A stretch of 64,000 nucleotides of DNA, from contig NC_089591.1 of assembly GCF_019320115.1 (NCBI RefSeq), positions 24,220,502-24,284,501 on the forward strand, in the 5' to 3' direction. Position 1 is the first letter of the stretch; every line of letters begins with the position of its first letter. Origin of the DNA: Miscanthus floridulus (taxonomy: Eukaryota > Streptophyta > Magnoliopsida > Poales > Poaceae). The position numbers were made by a program, and so were the translations under genes. The notes beneath the pieces are model-generated. The model had not been told where the DNA came from. It saw nothing but the letters and a program-made list of their open reading frames with translations, and did no database searches. This document shows positions 22,425 to 34,044 of this stretch, piece after piece.

Positions 22425-22835
22425 CCACGTGGTAGAACCAGAATAGGCCACGTGATCAAATAAAAATGTGGCACGTGGAGGAACCAGTGCATAACATGTG
22501 AAATAGCCAGGGCACGACATGTGGGCTATTAAAAATCTGACACGTGGAAGGATGTCATCAAGCCATGTGGCCAAGTAAAAATATGAAACATGGACAGACA
22601 GTGCTGTGACATGTGGTTGAATAAGAATCGTCCACATGGACCAATAAAATTACATCATATGATCCAATGAAGAGGTGACACGTGAACCAACCGCAACACG
22701 ACACGTGTGCCCATAGAAAACTGACATGTGGAACAACAGAACATGACACGTGGTCCAGTAAGAACCTAAAATGTGCAAGAACCAGAGATGGCCACGTTGT
22801 GCAATAAGAAGGTGACACGTACCTGAACCAACTCC
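22425..22835. repeat. CACTA subterminal repeat cluster (CACGTG/CATGTG motifs)
   Basis: About a dozen short copies of a motif near (G)ACACGTGG or its CATGTGG variant occur in both orientations with spacing of about 25-40 bp. They sit between the end of the transposase gene and the CACTA terminus, exactly where the transposase-binding repeats of CACTA elements lie. The motif contains the G-box core CACGTG. Confidence 0.65.
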
Positions 22836-23117
22836 AAGGCAACTCGCTATAGCATGTACACATGAAAAGCATCTCCAATGGAAGAATGCACTAGCATGGC
22901 AGCCCCCTGACAAACATGACAAAATAGTTCTATGACGTTTTGTTTTTGTCATAGATCAAGCCACTTCTATAACATTTGCAAAAATCATCATAGAATTTCA
23001 AGTGTGACACGACTTCTACAACGAACTGGTTTTCATCATAAATTCATCATAAAACTAAAATTAAGACGAATTTGGCTCATTCAGTGACGAAAGCTGATCA
23101 TCATAGAAGTAGATATT

Positions 23118-23127
23118 CCTACTAGTG
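23118..23127 (+). other. CACTA terminal inverted repeat, 3' end
   Basis: The plus strand ends CCTACTAGTG, the reverse complement of CACTAGTAGG. The inner 200 bases repeat CATCATAGAA-type words typical of these ends. Confidence 0.7.
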
Positions 23128-24300
23128 TATTTCGCCATATATCCAAGACCATGACATCTATACGTTTTGGTTCCTGTGGTTTCTCTGTATTATTTCTGGA
23201 AAAGTGCATTTTCTTCTTCAACCGTTAGACATTGTTTATCTTTTAATAATTCTGCCTCAGCAATTTTGACACAAGCATTGTCCTAAGCGAAACATAATTA
23301 ACACATTAGAAGGATAAAAATTAGAAGTGTTCCAAAATTTTATGAAGCATGAACCAATTGTAAAGTCAGAACAATATATATATTTAGCACTCACATATAC
23401 TTCCTTTGTATCTGGGCTTGACCACTACCCGCCCATTGTGTAACCATCAAAAGATCCAAATCAGTAGGCTCCACACTAGTTGTTGAGTCTCTCTGAGATG
23501 GTAACACATGTAGTATGAGGTATTGACTGTTGTAAAAAATAACTAAGTCAGTAAACCTTGTTATTACCTGATCATAGCTTATTTGGGAAAATGGTTTGGA
23601 TCCCATGAGATGTTGTGTCTTTTGCTTCTTACAATTTTTAGTGTTCTCGGTGCTCTTCTCGGCTCAGCAAGAAGAATAGGAAACAAGCATTCGTGTGCAT
23701 TCTAACTCGATCCAAACAAATCGGTGTACATGTGCAAGATGAGAACCAAGAAGCAACAACAGGAGGGGAGCAGCAAGCTGCGCGCAACACAGAGCCTAGG
23801 ACACCACCGCTGCCGCCACTGCGTGCCAAGTGGGGAGCAGACGAGCAGTATTTGGCATCCGTAATCTGTGTGCCTGTGGCATGTGATTGCCCTAATAAGA
23901 AGTAAAACATATATCTAAACAACTATACTACTCATAAACCCTAGTGGACCAGCAGTACTATAACACCATCTACATACCTAGAGTCACAAAACCTTAGTGA
24001 CCCGGTGTGTTCCTCTTCATTTTCATCCTCGACGATGGCTTGAATATGAGGCTAAGGCCGCCGTTCAATTGATCTGGCGAGCTATTTCTTAAGTTCTCCG
24101 GCACCATCACGTTGTGAAGCAGATGGTAGCATCTTCTTGGATGGAGGCGCCGTCATTGCACTCTTGTTGGGATCTCCAGAGGCGACGTCCATGGAGGGAT
24201 GCCCCTTCATGGTGTCCAGTGGCGACGACGCTAGCGGACTTGAGGTAGGCCAAAAACTAAGGGAGCCCTCCAATCCTCTCCCTCACGGTCTTTTTTTGGA
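23128..24300 (-). other. possible minus-strand gene fragments, unidentified
   Basis: Two minus-strand frames have a coding look. The one at 24273-24082 starts M-E-G-S-L-S-F-W with a Lys/Ser/Pro-rich run, and the one at 23606-23391 contains T-D-L-D-L-L-M-V-T-Q. Between them the sequence is broken. I cannot name a family; they might be exons of one captured gene. Confidence 0.3.
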
Positions 24301-24904
24301 ACAGATCGCAATTATAGGAAATGTGGGATGCGTGCGTGGGGGGCGCTGAGTTAAACTAATCCTACCATGGGGGCCGCTGATTAAAGCTAATCCTATCGAG
24401 TCTTGCCGGATTTTTTGCGGCCTTTGGAGGGACCCCCTCCGATCCTCTCCCGCACAGGATTTTTTGCATGGGAATGTGTTTTGGAGGGAAAATTTATGTG
24501 GGAAAGACTAGGAAGGCAGACGAATTTGATGAAGGATTTTGCTAAATCAAAGTAGTTGGTCCAATAAAAATGAAATTCCGTCAGAAAAAGTTTACATAAT
24601 AAAATTATGATATTAGTTATAGACATTTTCATGGGTCCTTAAAGGAAATTGTGAAACTTGATATTTAACTCTACCGACACATGGATAGTGTGGAAACTAG
24701 AGTTATGTAATATTCTCCAGTAAATATTTATGTACTTTACCATGAAATAAAAAATCTATCAAAATTATATTTTAATTTGATATGTATTTAATAGAACATT
24801 GTCATATTATTACCAATATTAATTTATATTATGGTTGTCATGGACATCTTTAAATAAATTATAAAATAAAAATCTATCAATACACATATCTTTTGATAGC
24901 TTTT
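24300..24904. other. AT-rich spacer with a short internal duplication
   Basis: Two related strings (AATCCTCTCCC near 24271 and GATCCTCTCCC near 24440, and AAACTAATCCTAcCATGG/AAAGCTAATCCTATC near 24354 and 24384) suggest a small duplication. After 24480 the sequence is AT-rich with no ORF. Confidence 0.35.
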
Positions 24905-25800
24905 TTCTCCCAACCACGGACAAAACACGTGGCTCCTACCTAGCTAGTGCAGGATGTGCTGGGTGTATCATAGTGGGTCATGAAGAACTAACAAGTAAAA
25001 CATGACATGGCAATGAGGCGGAGAAGATGTGGTACTTAGACGAACATGATGACCAACCCAACTATAGATTGAAGACATGGGTCCTACCTGGCTAGTACAA
25101 GCTATGTTGAGGCATACCAAGGCACCGGGGCATGAAGAACCAACAAGTAAGACATGACATGGCAATGAGGCGAAGATGACGTGACAACTTAGCAGGACAT
25201 GATGACCAACCAAACTTAGGACAGAAGATGTGGGTCCTACCTAGCCAGTGCAAGATGTTTGGGCATAACAAGATAGTGGGTCATGAAGAACTAACAAGTA
25301 GTACATGACATGGCACTTAGGCGGAGAAGACGTGGCAACTCTAACCAATGCAACCTATGGATAGTAGATGTCGGTCCTACCTAGCTAGTACAAGATGTTG
25401 GGGCATAACAAGGTAGTGGGTCGTGAAGAACCGACAAGTAGGACATGATGTGGCACTCAGACAGAGATGACGTGGAAACTCAACAGGACATGATTATCAA
25501 CCCAACTATAGGCAGAAGATGTGGGTCCTACGTAGCTAGCGTAAGATGTTGGGGCATAACAAGGTAGTGGGTCACGAAGAACCAACAAGTAGGACATGAT
25601 GTGGCACTCAGACGAAGATGACATGGCAACTCAGCAGGACATGATGATCAACCCAACTATAGGCCGAAGATGTGGGTCGTACCTAGCCAGTGCAAGATGT
25701 TGTGCAATAATAAGGTAGTGGGTCATGACGAAATAGCAAGTGGGACATGACATAGCACTCAGACGGAAGATGACGTGGCAACTCAGTAGGAGATTTTGAA
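24905..25800 (+). repeat. tandem array, about six copies of a ~151-bp unit
   Basis: The anchor GTCCTACCTAGC (with small changes) occurs at 24933, 25081, 25234, 25374, 25525 and 25676, so spacing is 148, 153, 140, 151 and 151. Each unit also has a GTGGGTCATGAAGAAC stretch and one or two GACATGGCA/GACGTGGCA words. Copies are clearly diverged. No ORF is maintained. Confidence 0.85.
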
Positions 25801-26170
25801 GTTTGAGATACATAGGTTGGGCAAATATTTTTTTAAATAAATAATTATTTTGCAAAAAATTACATAAAAAGAATGTGCAGATAATGTTCACTTAAATAAT
25901 TATTTTGCAAAAATAAAAAAGAATGGGCATTATACATTAATAATGAGATTGTAAAAAATAGCAGTTTGTAAAATAAAACCAAGCCTTAGAAAAAAAAGAC
26001 CAATAGCACAGTTAGGCTCAACCCAAAGGAAGCCTGACCGAGCCAAATTAGCCCAAAAGCGTGTCAAGGTAAATCATCATGGAATTTCGATAGATCATTG
26101 GGGACGCAAAGCTTTAAGTTGTGCTACTCGTGGTTGAGTTAGTTAGGTGGTACTAAATCGTGCACGCATC
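25800..26170. other. AT-rich spacer, nothing recognised
   Basis: TTTTTTAAATAAATAATTATTTTGC occurs twice in near form (25830 and 25893). No gene. Confidence 0.4.
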
Positions 26171-26175
26171 CGTAA

Positions 26176-27240
26176 GTGATTGGAGTAACCAGCAAAACGG
26201 GCCGGCCCATCTTCACCTCATCAAAACCTGCTTGTCTCTTGTGTCTTGGCCGGCCTTCCCCTTCCGATACAGCGGTGGGGCCTACACCACACGTTGAATC
26301 GGCCGTCGCGTCGCCCCCACCGGCCGCCGCCCTACACCTACGGCCGGTCCGCTCGACGGCCTCGTCCATCCTCTGGAGTCAAGAGCCACCGGCCGTGTGC
26401 CTGCGTTTCCGCATCTACGTGCCCACACGGCCGTGCCGCGTTAGCGTCGGCGTCGTCGGTGGTTGTCAGGCTTGGATCTCTCCGCTAGTCAGCTGCTCCT
26501 CTCCAGTGCAATCTGAAATCCCCTATCAGCCAATGAGCCAATAGGATCCATCCTGGTGAGTCCGCGACTGCTAATTTAGTTTGCTTGTTTTGAGTCCGTC
26601 AGTGCTAATTTAGTTTGCTTGTTTTGTAGTTATTTTTTTATTTGCTTCTGAGTTTCCCAATTTCTAAATGCTGAATCGATTAGGATGTTGTATTATATCT
26701 AGTGAAATTATGACTGTACATGTTGATTTGTATCAGACAAAATGCACGCCCCCTCTACCCCTATGATTTGTTGTGAGCTCCGCCACTGTTTTTTTACGAA
26801 TATTCCTACTTCATGTAATCATTTCGTCAAATTGCTTTGGCATGATGATGTTGTGATTTCCTAGTCCACTAGGGAATTGCCGGTGTGATGTAACGGGAAC
26901 AACGTTAACTCCATAAAATGTTTGGCACTGTCCAAGGATTATCACCATGCATCATGTATTTCTGTCTAAGGATTATACTACTGCTTAATATGTAACCTGG
27001 TGGTATGTGCTAATTACTTCCAACCATTGGACATTGGGTTGTATTTCTTTTTGAATCTGAATTATGTATTTTTATCTTTTTGTCCCTCTTATTGATTTTG
27101 TGTCCTTATTTGCCTTTTAATGAACTGTGAACTTGTGTCCCTGCAGCCTGTTTGTAGCAATGGCACAAGAGAGCTAGAAACAAGTGTGAGGACACTGGAG
27201 TCCACGCTCCTGAGACCCCAATTCTTTGCATAAACAATTG
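26176..27240 (+). other. GC-rich leader with a GT-AG intron, possible host gene fragment
   Basis: Positions 26200-26520 are a sharp GC-rich island in an AT-rich area, with an open frame of 122 codons (26176-26544) of low-complexity Pro/Ser/Arg content. Right after it, CTG|GTGAGT at 26556 and CCCTGCAG at 27146 would make a 591-base intron. The sequence after the acceptor has ATG at 27153, but its frame closes after four codons (TAG). The whole looks like a plant 5' UTR or first exon plus leader intron whose coding part is gone or broken. No family was recognised. Confidence 0.35.
26558..26630 (+). repeat. tandem duplication of ~36 bp in the leader intron
   Basis: GAGTCCG followed by GCTAATTTAGTTTGCTTGTTTT occurs twice back to back at the 5' end of the proposed intron. 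This duplicates the region of the donor site. Confidence 0.7.
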
Positions 27241-27938
27241 TGGCTTCTTAAATTTTATGTTCTAGGAAATTCTTAAACATTCTTTTGATGGTTGTAGCCA
27301 AATGCTTAGTTCTACAGCTGCTGCTTGTACTAGTAGCACCTATGGCTGCTGCTTGTTCTCAAACAAAATAAGATATTTATGCTATACAAATAGTTGTGTA
27401 TATATGCACCTATCTCTGCCATCGTAGTGCTAGCAGTCCTTTTTTTTTGAAATAGAGTTTGCTCTTTGTTAGTTCTGGGGAGGATCAATTACATCATAAG
27501 TCTCTAGGATCATTTACATGAGGAACGTTAACTCGAATAAAATTCATGGACATATGAAATTTGATGGGTCTCGACACCATCGCCATCACCTCTGGGGAGT
27601 CTAGAGAGTCATGAGCGTGTTTTTTTTAAAGTCACAAGGGGCCACAGCCCACTTTGGCGGTTGTAGCTCTACTTGATTAACGAGTGATTTACACCAAACA
27701 ACAATATGTCACTACCAAACAAACTTATTGGATGTGGAGAAGAAATCTGTGGCCTTGCGGCGCCACTCACAGAGGGCATGAAGGGGCTGCAAGAACAAGC
27801 AGCAGGGGGAGGCGTGAACATGATCTACCAACACTAGCTTGGCAGCAAAGGACGTCTGAAGGGCAGTGACGACGGCGGCTGCTGCTATAGGGTTTATCGG
27901 GCAACGGGGATTTGCGGTGATGCGTTCTTTATAGCAAG
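27240..27938. other. non-coding stretch before the Athila-like element
   Basis: No gene was recognised. A short open frame at 27684-27869 has no support. Confidence 0.35.
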
Positions 27939-29484
27939 TATTGGTATTTATTAACTTGTCACTTCTTTTAAGTAGCCACCTATTATATACTTACATCTCT
28001 TAGCATTACTTATACTAGGTTGTCATCCCTAATGACGGTGCCAAAGATGCTTGGTTTTACCTAGCATTACTACAAGAGTGATACTAAGTAATTCTTATCA
28101 TTTCATGTGACTAGAAAGAATATATAGATATGAAAAGGAAATCTGCGAGCACACAGATAATATACCATTGTAGAACTTCACCCGAGAGTATTCCAGGTAG
28201 CGTTATTTATATTTTTACCATAGGAAAGGTCTGGCACGGACATGTATTGATAACTTAAACTATTGATGGAGAAGTAAACCATAACCAATATTCTACTCAT
28301 AACAGGAGTAAGTCATAGGATAAGATATATATGATAAGTATTGATCAATGATAATGATAAATCACTTAGAGTACTACTTCCAGTGGCATTAGCATGGATA
28401 GGTAGAATATTAGAGAAATAATTCTTAAGTCATTCTTAGTTACAAGTCAAAGCATACATTGATTAGTGCAATTATACCTAGTAGTCATTGCTAAGATCAT
28501 CTTTATATCTACATATAAGGGATATTACTAAGTTAAGAACATAGTTTGTCTTCTATCGTAACCGCATCCTACTTGCAAGTCTATATTCGGGGAGTGGACT
28601 ACAAAGGATTTAACGGGTGTGTCATATTCGCGATCTACCACCTGACCTGGAATATATGGTGTATCCACAGGTAAATAATGTATAAGCACCACGCTTACAC
28701 AATGTCGACCACTCACCCATGGTACCTTAGAGTGAGCGCTATACGAAATTATGTATGAACATGATGATAATCCAACTATACTAAGCATATAATCAAAGTA
28801 AACCCTGAACATTATAACGAAGAACATAAATAAGATGAATACTAATATTGTCATAACAATTGTAGCTAGCATATAAAAGTAATGGAGATACAAAAGAGAG
28901 GGGGTACAAGGATTATACCAAACCACGCTCTTAAGACGATCGGGAATCCAAGCGAAGCCTACTCACCTCCCTCTAGACCTAGCCTAACTAGCTATGCCCT
29001 AGAATTGATGGAGGTCTGAGGATGATTATGGTTTCTGTCTTCTCAAATGACTTATTGACTCTGGGGGGTGGCAGAGGCTGGTATATATAGGCTAGAGCAT
29101 CCATCGTGAGGCCTTGGATCAAACCGACTTGAAGGACGGCATAGATGCAACATTGGAGGCGGTGGAGAAACTGACATTCGAAGGAGGGGCTGACATGTGG
29201 GCCTAGGGGGCTGGGCTGGCCTATAGGTGGGCTCTACCTCGGTGTGGAGTCCTCTTGAGTCTTATAGAGTCTTTTGGTGTTCGTTTCGCTGTGGATAAGG
29301 GCATTTAATTCCAACATGTAGGTCCACCTTGACAATTTTTTGGATAAACCCTGTAGAAAATACAGATTCACCAAAACTCATGGAATTTGTTAGTTTAAAC
29401 CCCTAGACTTTCATTGGTGATTATATTTATGCCCTTATGCATGTTATATTGATGGTTTATAATGGTTGGTAACTACCGTCAACA
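27939..29484 (-). repeat. 3' LTR of the Athila-like element
   Basis: It matches 47184-48768 over its whole length and ends CCGTCAACA. It starts TATTGG where the partner has TGTTCG. Confidence 0.9.
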
Positions 29485-31750
29485 AACTCTCCCAAACTTA
29501 ATCTTTGCTAAACTAAGTAAATGGATCAGGAGTTGCTTCAATGCTTTCACTCCTCAAAAGTACACATGCGTTCAAACAAGAATTCTCCTTCGGATTAGAA
29601 TGAACCGATTTAACTTTCAAACTCACCCATATTACCTTCAACCATGGGGCTTCTCAGCCTTCACTTCGGTCTTGAGCAATTGAAAGATAGAACGATCAAG
29701 TCAAACACTATATCTCAAGTTCTTTGTTCAACCATTATTCTAGGAGTTTTTATAGTTTTTCAAAATAAAACTCAAAGCTTCTTTTGTATGACACTCTCAA
29801 GTCTCTCAATATATGTATTATTTGCGGATCCTCACCAAGGTAATAGTAATGTTATGCCTTTCTTTCTTCCTACAACTAAAGCTTATGTGGAGCTCATAGG
29901 AGTGGAAAAAAGCATGAAAGAGCATACTTGTAATACATATATTGTAAAGTCAAACCTCAGATCCAAAGAGAGTTGGGTCATACAATCAAATCAAGATGTG
30001 CATGTGTGTGGATATATGGTAGATATATATGGTGCCTAACCTAATTCTACTGTGCTCCTTGAAAACATATCTCTCTTTTGAAGCTTGGAAATAACTTTGC
30101 AAGAAAACATGGGCTATCTTATTCATCTTTTCTTTTTTAGGTGACCATCTGAGTACCCATTGTTTTCAATATCTCGGACACTTGTCCATTTTTTCTTGTC
30201 TCTTTTTTCTTTTTCACTTTTTTTCTTTCTTTTTTATGAATAACTTTTGCATAGCCCCATGTCTCTTTTTTGCAACAAAACTTTTGAGAGATAGCAACAA
30301 GAACTTGGAGCATTTATTTATTGGATATCCTATCGAGAATATTTTTTGATGGTTTCTCCCTGTGTAGGAATAAAACATTTTTGGGTGGACTAGATGGAAT
30401 GGCATGTTGTTGCGCCTACCCCCAGTGTAGGAGTAGTGCATATTTGGGTGGTGTCTATGTGATCTTGATTTTAAGAGCTTAACAAACCTCTCATAAGGGT
30501 CAACAAAGCTTGACTAAACTCAATGCAAAACAAGCAGCATATATGTAAAAATTTTCCTAATCTAAATATCATGTATGGCTTTCGGTATGAATTCAAGTTT
30601 TATCATATAGGAGCTCATCATGTAGTATTTTCCTATTTTTTAAAAGATAAATCTCTAGAACTTTAGTATCACTTGGAACAAGGTAAACAGCAGCTCAGAC
30701 CTTCTTATATCATATCTGTCAATTACGTAGACTTAGATCAAACAATGCTACCCACGAGTTTCAAGTTCAGAGTAAATTCTTATATCAAAACAATCGTATC
30801 CAAAACTCAGGAGAATTCAAGAATAAAAACTAGGTACTTGAAAGGAATTATGATAGATAAATTATTTATCATTTCCATTGTAAGAGATTATCCCCAAAGT
30901 CTATTTATTTATTTAGCTCTTAAAAACAGAAAACTAGACACACACTTTTTATTTTGTTTTCATTTTTAAGATCACACCTTACTATTATATAAAAGACAAA
31001 GATATTTTTTTTATTTTGCTTTTAGTTTGTTATTCATCTATTTAGGACTTAGAAATAATAGAACAAAAGGGAAAGAAATACTTAGCTAGGTACATGGGGA
31101 TGGCTTTCCCCCAAGCTGGATGTTGGCACGGTCGAATGTTGAAGTTGAATGATCCTTTTCAGAGCATATTAGCTAGCGGACTGTTCCTCTCAGTCTCGAG
31201 ATGGAATGAGATGAAGACAATTGGGTGAATTTGCTCTTGATCTTGGTGCATCATCTAGCAAAATACCAACAAGAATTCCAAAACTTGTGGAACGGATTAG
31301 GATAAAGGGTTAGCGGTTAGCCGTCCAGGAGATTAGTTGTTCTTGCGGTTAAGAAATATTTCTGTTTTGTTAGATTTTTAATAGGATGTCTTTCTAATAT
31401 CTTTTTGGATTTTCCATTTTTATATGCATGCAAGAAATGTGTATATATGTTATTTCTATTTTTTATGCCACCACATTGAATATTCCTACAGGTTTTTATA
31501 CACTGTAAAATTACTCACATGGGGCTTTAGGATTTATGATGCAATAGTAAGATTTTTATTTTCTTTTCTAAATTCAATGCTAATACAGAAAAGTAGATAT
31601 GCTAAAATGAAAAATGATTTTGGAACATTAGAAAGTAAATATTGATAACTACCGATGTTACCTCCCGGTGAGGGTTTGGATTTTTAAGTTCTCTGATGGG
31701 ACTTGACTAGAGAAAAGTCCTCTATTCTTCGGGTGCATCATCCAGTCTCG
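29485..31750 (-). other. 3' non-coding region of the Athila-like element
   Basis: AT-rich, with poly-pyrimidine runs at 30185-30235. A plus-strand open frame of 131 codons (29644-30039) is antisense to the element and has no recognised domain. I treat this as structural, not coding. Confidence 0.5.
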
Positions 31751-31781
31751 AAGATGGAGACCTTGATGGTTTCAACTCTTG

Positions 31782-32384
31782 CTATGGTGATTCTAATGAA
31801 GATATCACCTTTTCTTCCCATACCTGTTTGGTATGTGGATTTGACTTAGGCAGAGTAGGTTCATCTTTCACAGGCTCCTCATGCTCTTCATCTTCCTCCC
31901 ATCCATTCTTTGGGGCTTGATTCCTTTGGCATTGGGATGATCGACGTCTCCTCCTAGAGCAGCTCTTCTTCGACTGTTCATAAGTGGTATAACTATTGAA
32001 ATAACAACGTACCTTTTCTCTAGGGAATTGGAAGTGGACTTGTCTAGATCTGATGTAGATGATTGCATTGGTAGTGTTGAGGAACAGTCTTCCCAAGATG
32101 ATGGGTGTATCATCGTCTTTTTCTCCCATGTCTAAAACCATAAAGTCGGCAGGGGCAAACTGGTCATGTATTCTTACCATAACATCTTTTGCTATTCCTT
32201 CCAGAAATCTGATTGATTGGTCTACCATCAGCAATTGCTGTCCATATCTAATGTCATAGAAGGTCTTGTGAAAGATTCTTTGTCCAATGGTACACTCGAT
32301 CGTTGGTACGCCTGGATCATCCTTCTTGGCAAGGAATGGTGAAGCGAGGAGTTGGTCGTATTGTGATTGGAGTGTGTTGATCAT
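31782..32384 (-). pseudogene. second protease-like module, active-site segment missing
   Basis: These 200 residues are in the same frame as the module before them, separated by TGA at 32405-32403. The N-terminal half has C-T-I-G-Q and the flap-side A-D-Q-S-I-R-F type motif (here V-D-Q-S-I-R-F), then D-F-M-V-L-D-M-G and I-I-L-G-R-L-F-L-N, the usual end of an Athila-type aspartic protease. The D-x-G-x-x segment expected in between is gone, so it cannot be a working protease by itself. The tail is Arg/Ser- and acid-rich. Confidence 0.65.
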
Positions 32385-32402
32385 GTTGACTGGTTCTTCT
32401 TG

Positions 32403-32954
32403 TCACTGCCTAGTCTTGTTCTTCCTCCTTCTCCGGTTGTTCTTCTTCTTGGTCACTGTTGTGTCTTCGGGCAGGTACTCCTTTTGTGGATGACTAGAAG
32501 ATTGCAAAATGTGGTTCTTGAAAGAGAACTTCTCCTTCTTATCCTTGATCGTGAAGCAGATCTTGGCACTATTCACATAGATGATGGCTTTTGCGGTGCT
32601 TAGGAAGGGTCGACCCAAGATGGTGGGTGCCCTTTCATCTCCACCTATTTCCAAAACCACAAAAACTTTGGGAACATATGATTGTCCCACTCATATGATG
32701 GCATCTTTAAGAACTCCCTTGCGGTAGCAGAGTGACTGATCTGCAAGCTGCAAATGCATATTTGTGTACAACAAAGGTTCTCCTAAAATTTTCTCATAGA
32801 TTACCTTAGGCATGATGTTGACACTTGCTCTAAAGTCACTAGATAACTTCTTGGAAAAGTGATGTCCAATGGTGATAGGGATGACAGGTCTCCTAGGGTC
32901 ACCTTTCTTGTTATGTAGGGAATAATCTATCCACCTTCCCATCGATGGCACCAT
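32403..32954 (-). pseudogene. first aspartic protease-like module of the Athila-like element
   Basis: Retroviral-type aspartic proteases cut Gag-Pol. Here the active-site motif reads D-F-R-A-S where D-x-G-A-S is expected, followed by N-I-M-P-K-V-I-Y-E-K, then after an in-frame TGA (32693-32691, at a place where Arg CGA fits) V-V-L-E-I-G and T-I-L-G-R-P-F-L-S-T. The Gly-to-Arg change would destroy the active site. A basic Lys/Arg run ends the module. Confidence 0.7.
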
Positions 32955-33028
32955 GTAGTAGTAAGCTACATTGTGAATATCGACAAGATTTGCAGTTTCT
33001 AGATCTTTTGGCTGCCCTAGGAATCTTA

Positions 33029-34039
33029 CTAGTTGTCGGTCGGAGGAACAGCAGCTGCCAGCTGAGCTATTTGTGATTCTATCATTTTATTAAAGCTATG
33101 CTGATTCTTAATGACATAAGCAAACCTATCCATTATATTATTTTTGTTTTCTAAAATGTTATCATTGGGAGCTAGCTTCTTAGATAAACCCTCAATTAAT
33201 CTAGCTTGGCTAGAAATTAATTCTCTCAAGGGTGGTTGATTGAAATTATTATAATTATTACCTTGAGGGCTACCATGATAATTACCTTGGTAGTTGGACC
33301 TCTGTTGCTGGTTCCATCCTTGATTCTATTGAGGACAAAAGTAGTTGTTGTCGACAAAGTTCACATCCTCTTGGGTTTTAGGACAGTTGTTCCCTGAATG
33401 CCTAGTGTTTTCACACACTTCGTATGTCATGCAAGAATCATGAATGTGCAAGGCTTCTTACTTCTCATTAGCTCGGTGTTTGAGCTTCTTCATCAGCATG
33501 TCCACCTCCTTGAGTTGATGCATACCTCCACCTCTCTTGCAGGGTCTGAACATGTTCTTCATTCCTAGCATTGATTGGAGGCCATCTTCTCCACGAGAGT
33601 TGTTGTAGCTAGGAGTGTAAGTGACAGGAATGCACCCCCAGCAGCAACATACATAGTCTCATGGGTACTATTGGTTAACCCATGGTAGAAAGTCTGCATG
33701 AGTAGCCAATTCTCCATCCCATGTTGTTGACATTCTGATATGTAATCTTGAAAGCGTTCCCATGCCTCAGGGATAGATTCATCGTGTTGCTGCTAAAAAC
33801 TTGAAATTCTTCCACGTAGAGCATTGGTCTTGCTTGTGGGAAAGAACTTGGCTAGGAAGGCAGTGGAGCAATTATCCCATGTATTATTTCTATCTTTGTT
33901 GGCGTATAACCACTACTTCAGCCTTCTCCAAAAGTGATAATGGGAAGAGGCGAAGTAGTATGGCATCTCTGGTCACTCCTTTGATGGTGAAATTGCTACA
34001 AATCTCCAAGAAGTGTTGGTGATGAGCACTCACATCTTC
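33029..34039 (-). pseudogene. Athila-like gag, 3' part
   Basis: Minus-strand gag continues from the nested element's edge: H-H-Q-H-F-L-E-I-C and L-R-L-F-P-L-S-L near 34000-33950, then a CCHC-like knuckle (near 33400: V-C-E-N-T-R-H-S-G-N-N-C-P) whose first Cys is replaced by Tyr. An Asn/Gln-rich linker and the final open frame 33229-33029 follow. Several frame changes break it. The 5' part lies at 46743-47040. Confidence 0.65.
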
Positions 34040-34044
34040 ATGTG
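34040..34044. repeat. target site duplication ATGTG, left copy
   Basis: Identical to 46738-46742 on the other side of the nested element. Confidence 0.9.

Larger units (their letters stand above)
19256..23127 (+). mobile_element. CACTA (En/Spm) element relic; 5' end not located
   Basis: A plus-strand Transposase_24-type gene is followed by a cluster of short subterminal repeats and then a terminus whose reverse complement starts CACTAGTAGG (23118-23127). This is the layout of the 3' half of a plant CACTA element. The left end was not found; the start given is the promoter region of the gene. The bases after the terminus are TAT, which would be the 3-bp duplication if the left end is found next to TAT. 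Confidence 0.7.

Noticed and set aside
22425..22835. A stress-response promoter of a host gene
   Set aside because: The CACGTG-like words end at a CACTA terminus and follow a transposase gene, so subterminal repeats explain them better.
23391..24273. A named gene on the minus strand
   Set aside because: Two frames look coding but match no family I can identify, so they are listed only as unassigned.
24905..25800. Centromeric satellite
   Set aside because: The ~151-bp period is near grass centromere monomers, but there are only six diverged copies and no sequence I can match to such a repeat.
27706..27720. CACTACCAAAC as the left end of the CACTA element ending at 49373
   Set aside because: It does not match the inner sequence of the right terminus (CACTACAAGATTTTT) and lacks a matching 3-bp flank.
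29644..30039. 131-codon plus-strand ORF as an antisense gene of the Athila-like element
   Set aside because: No domain, no intron, odd composition, and no second copy to test. It could be chance in AT-rich DNA.
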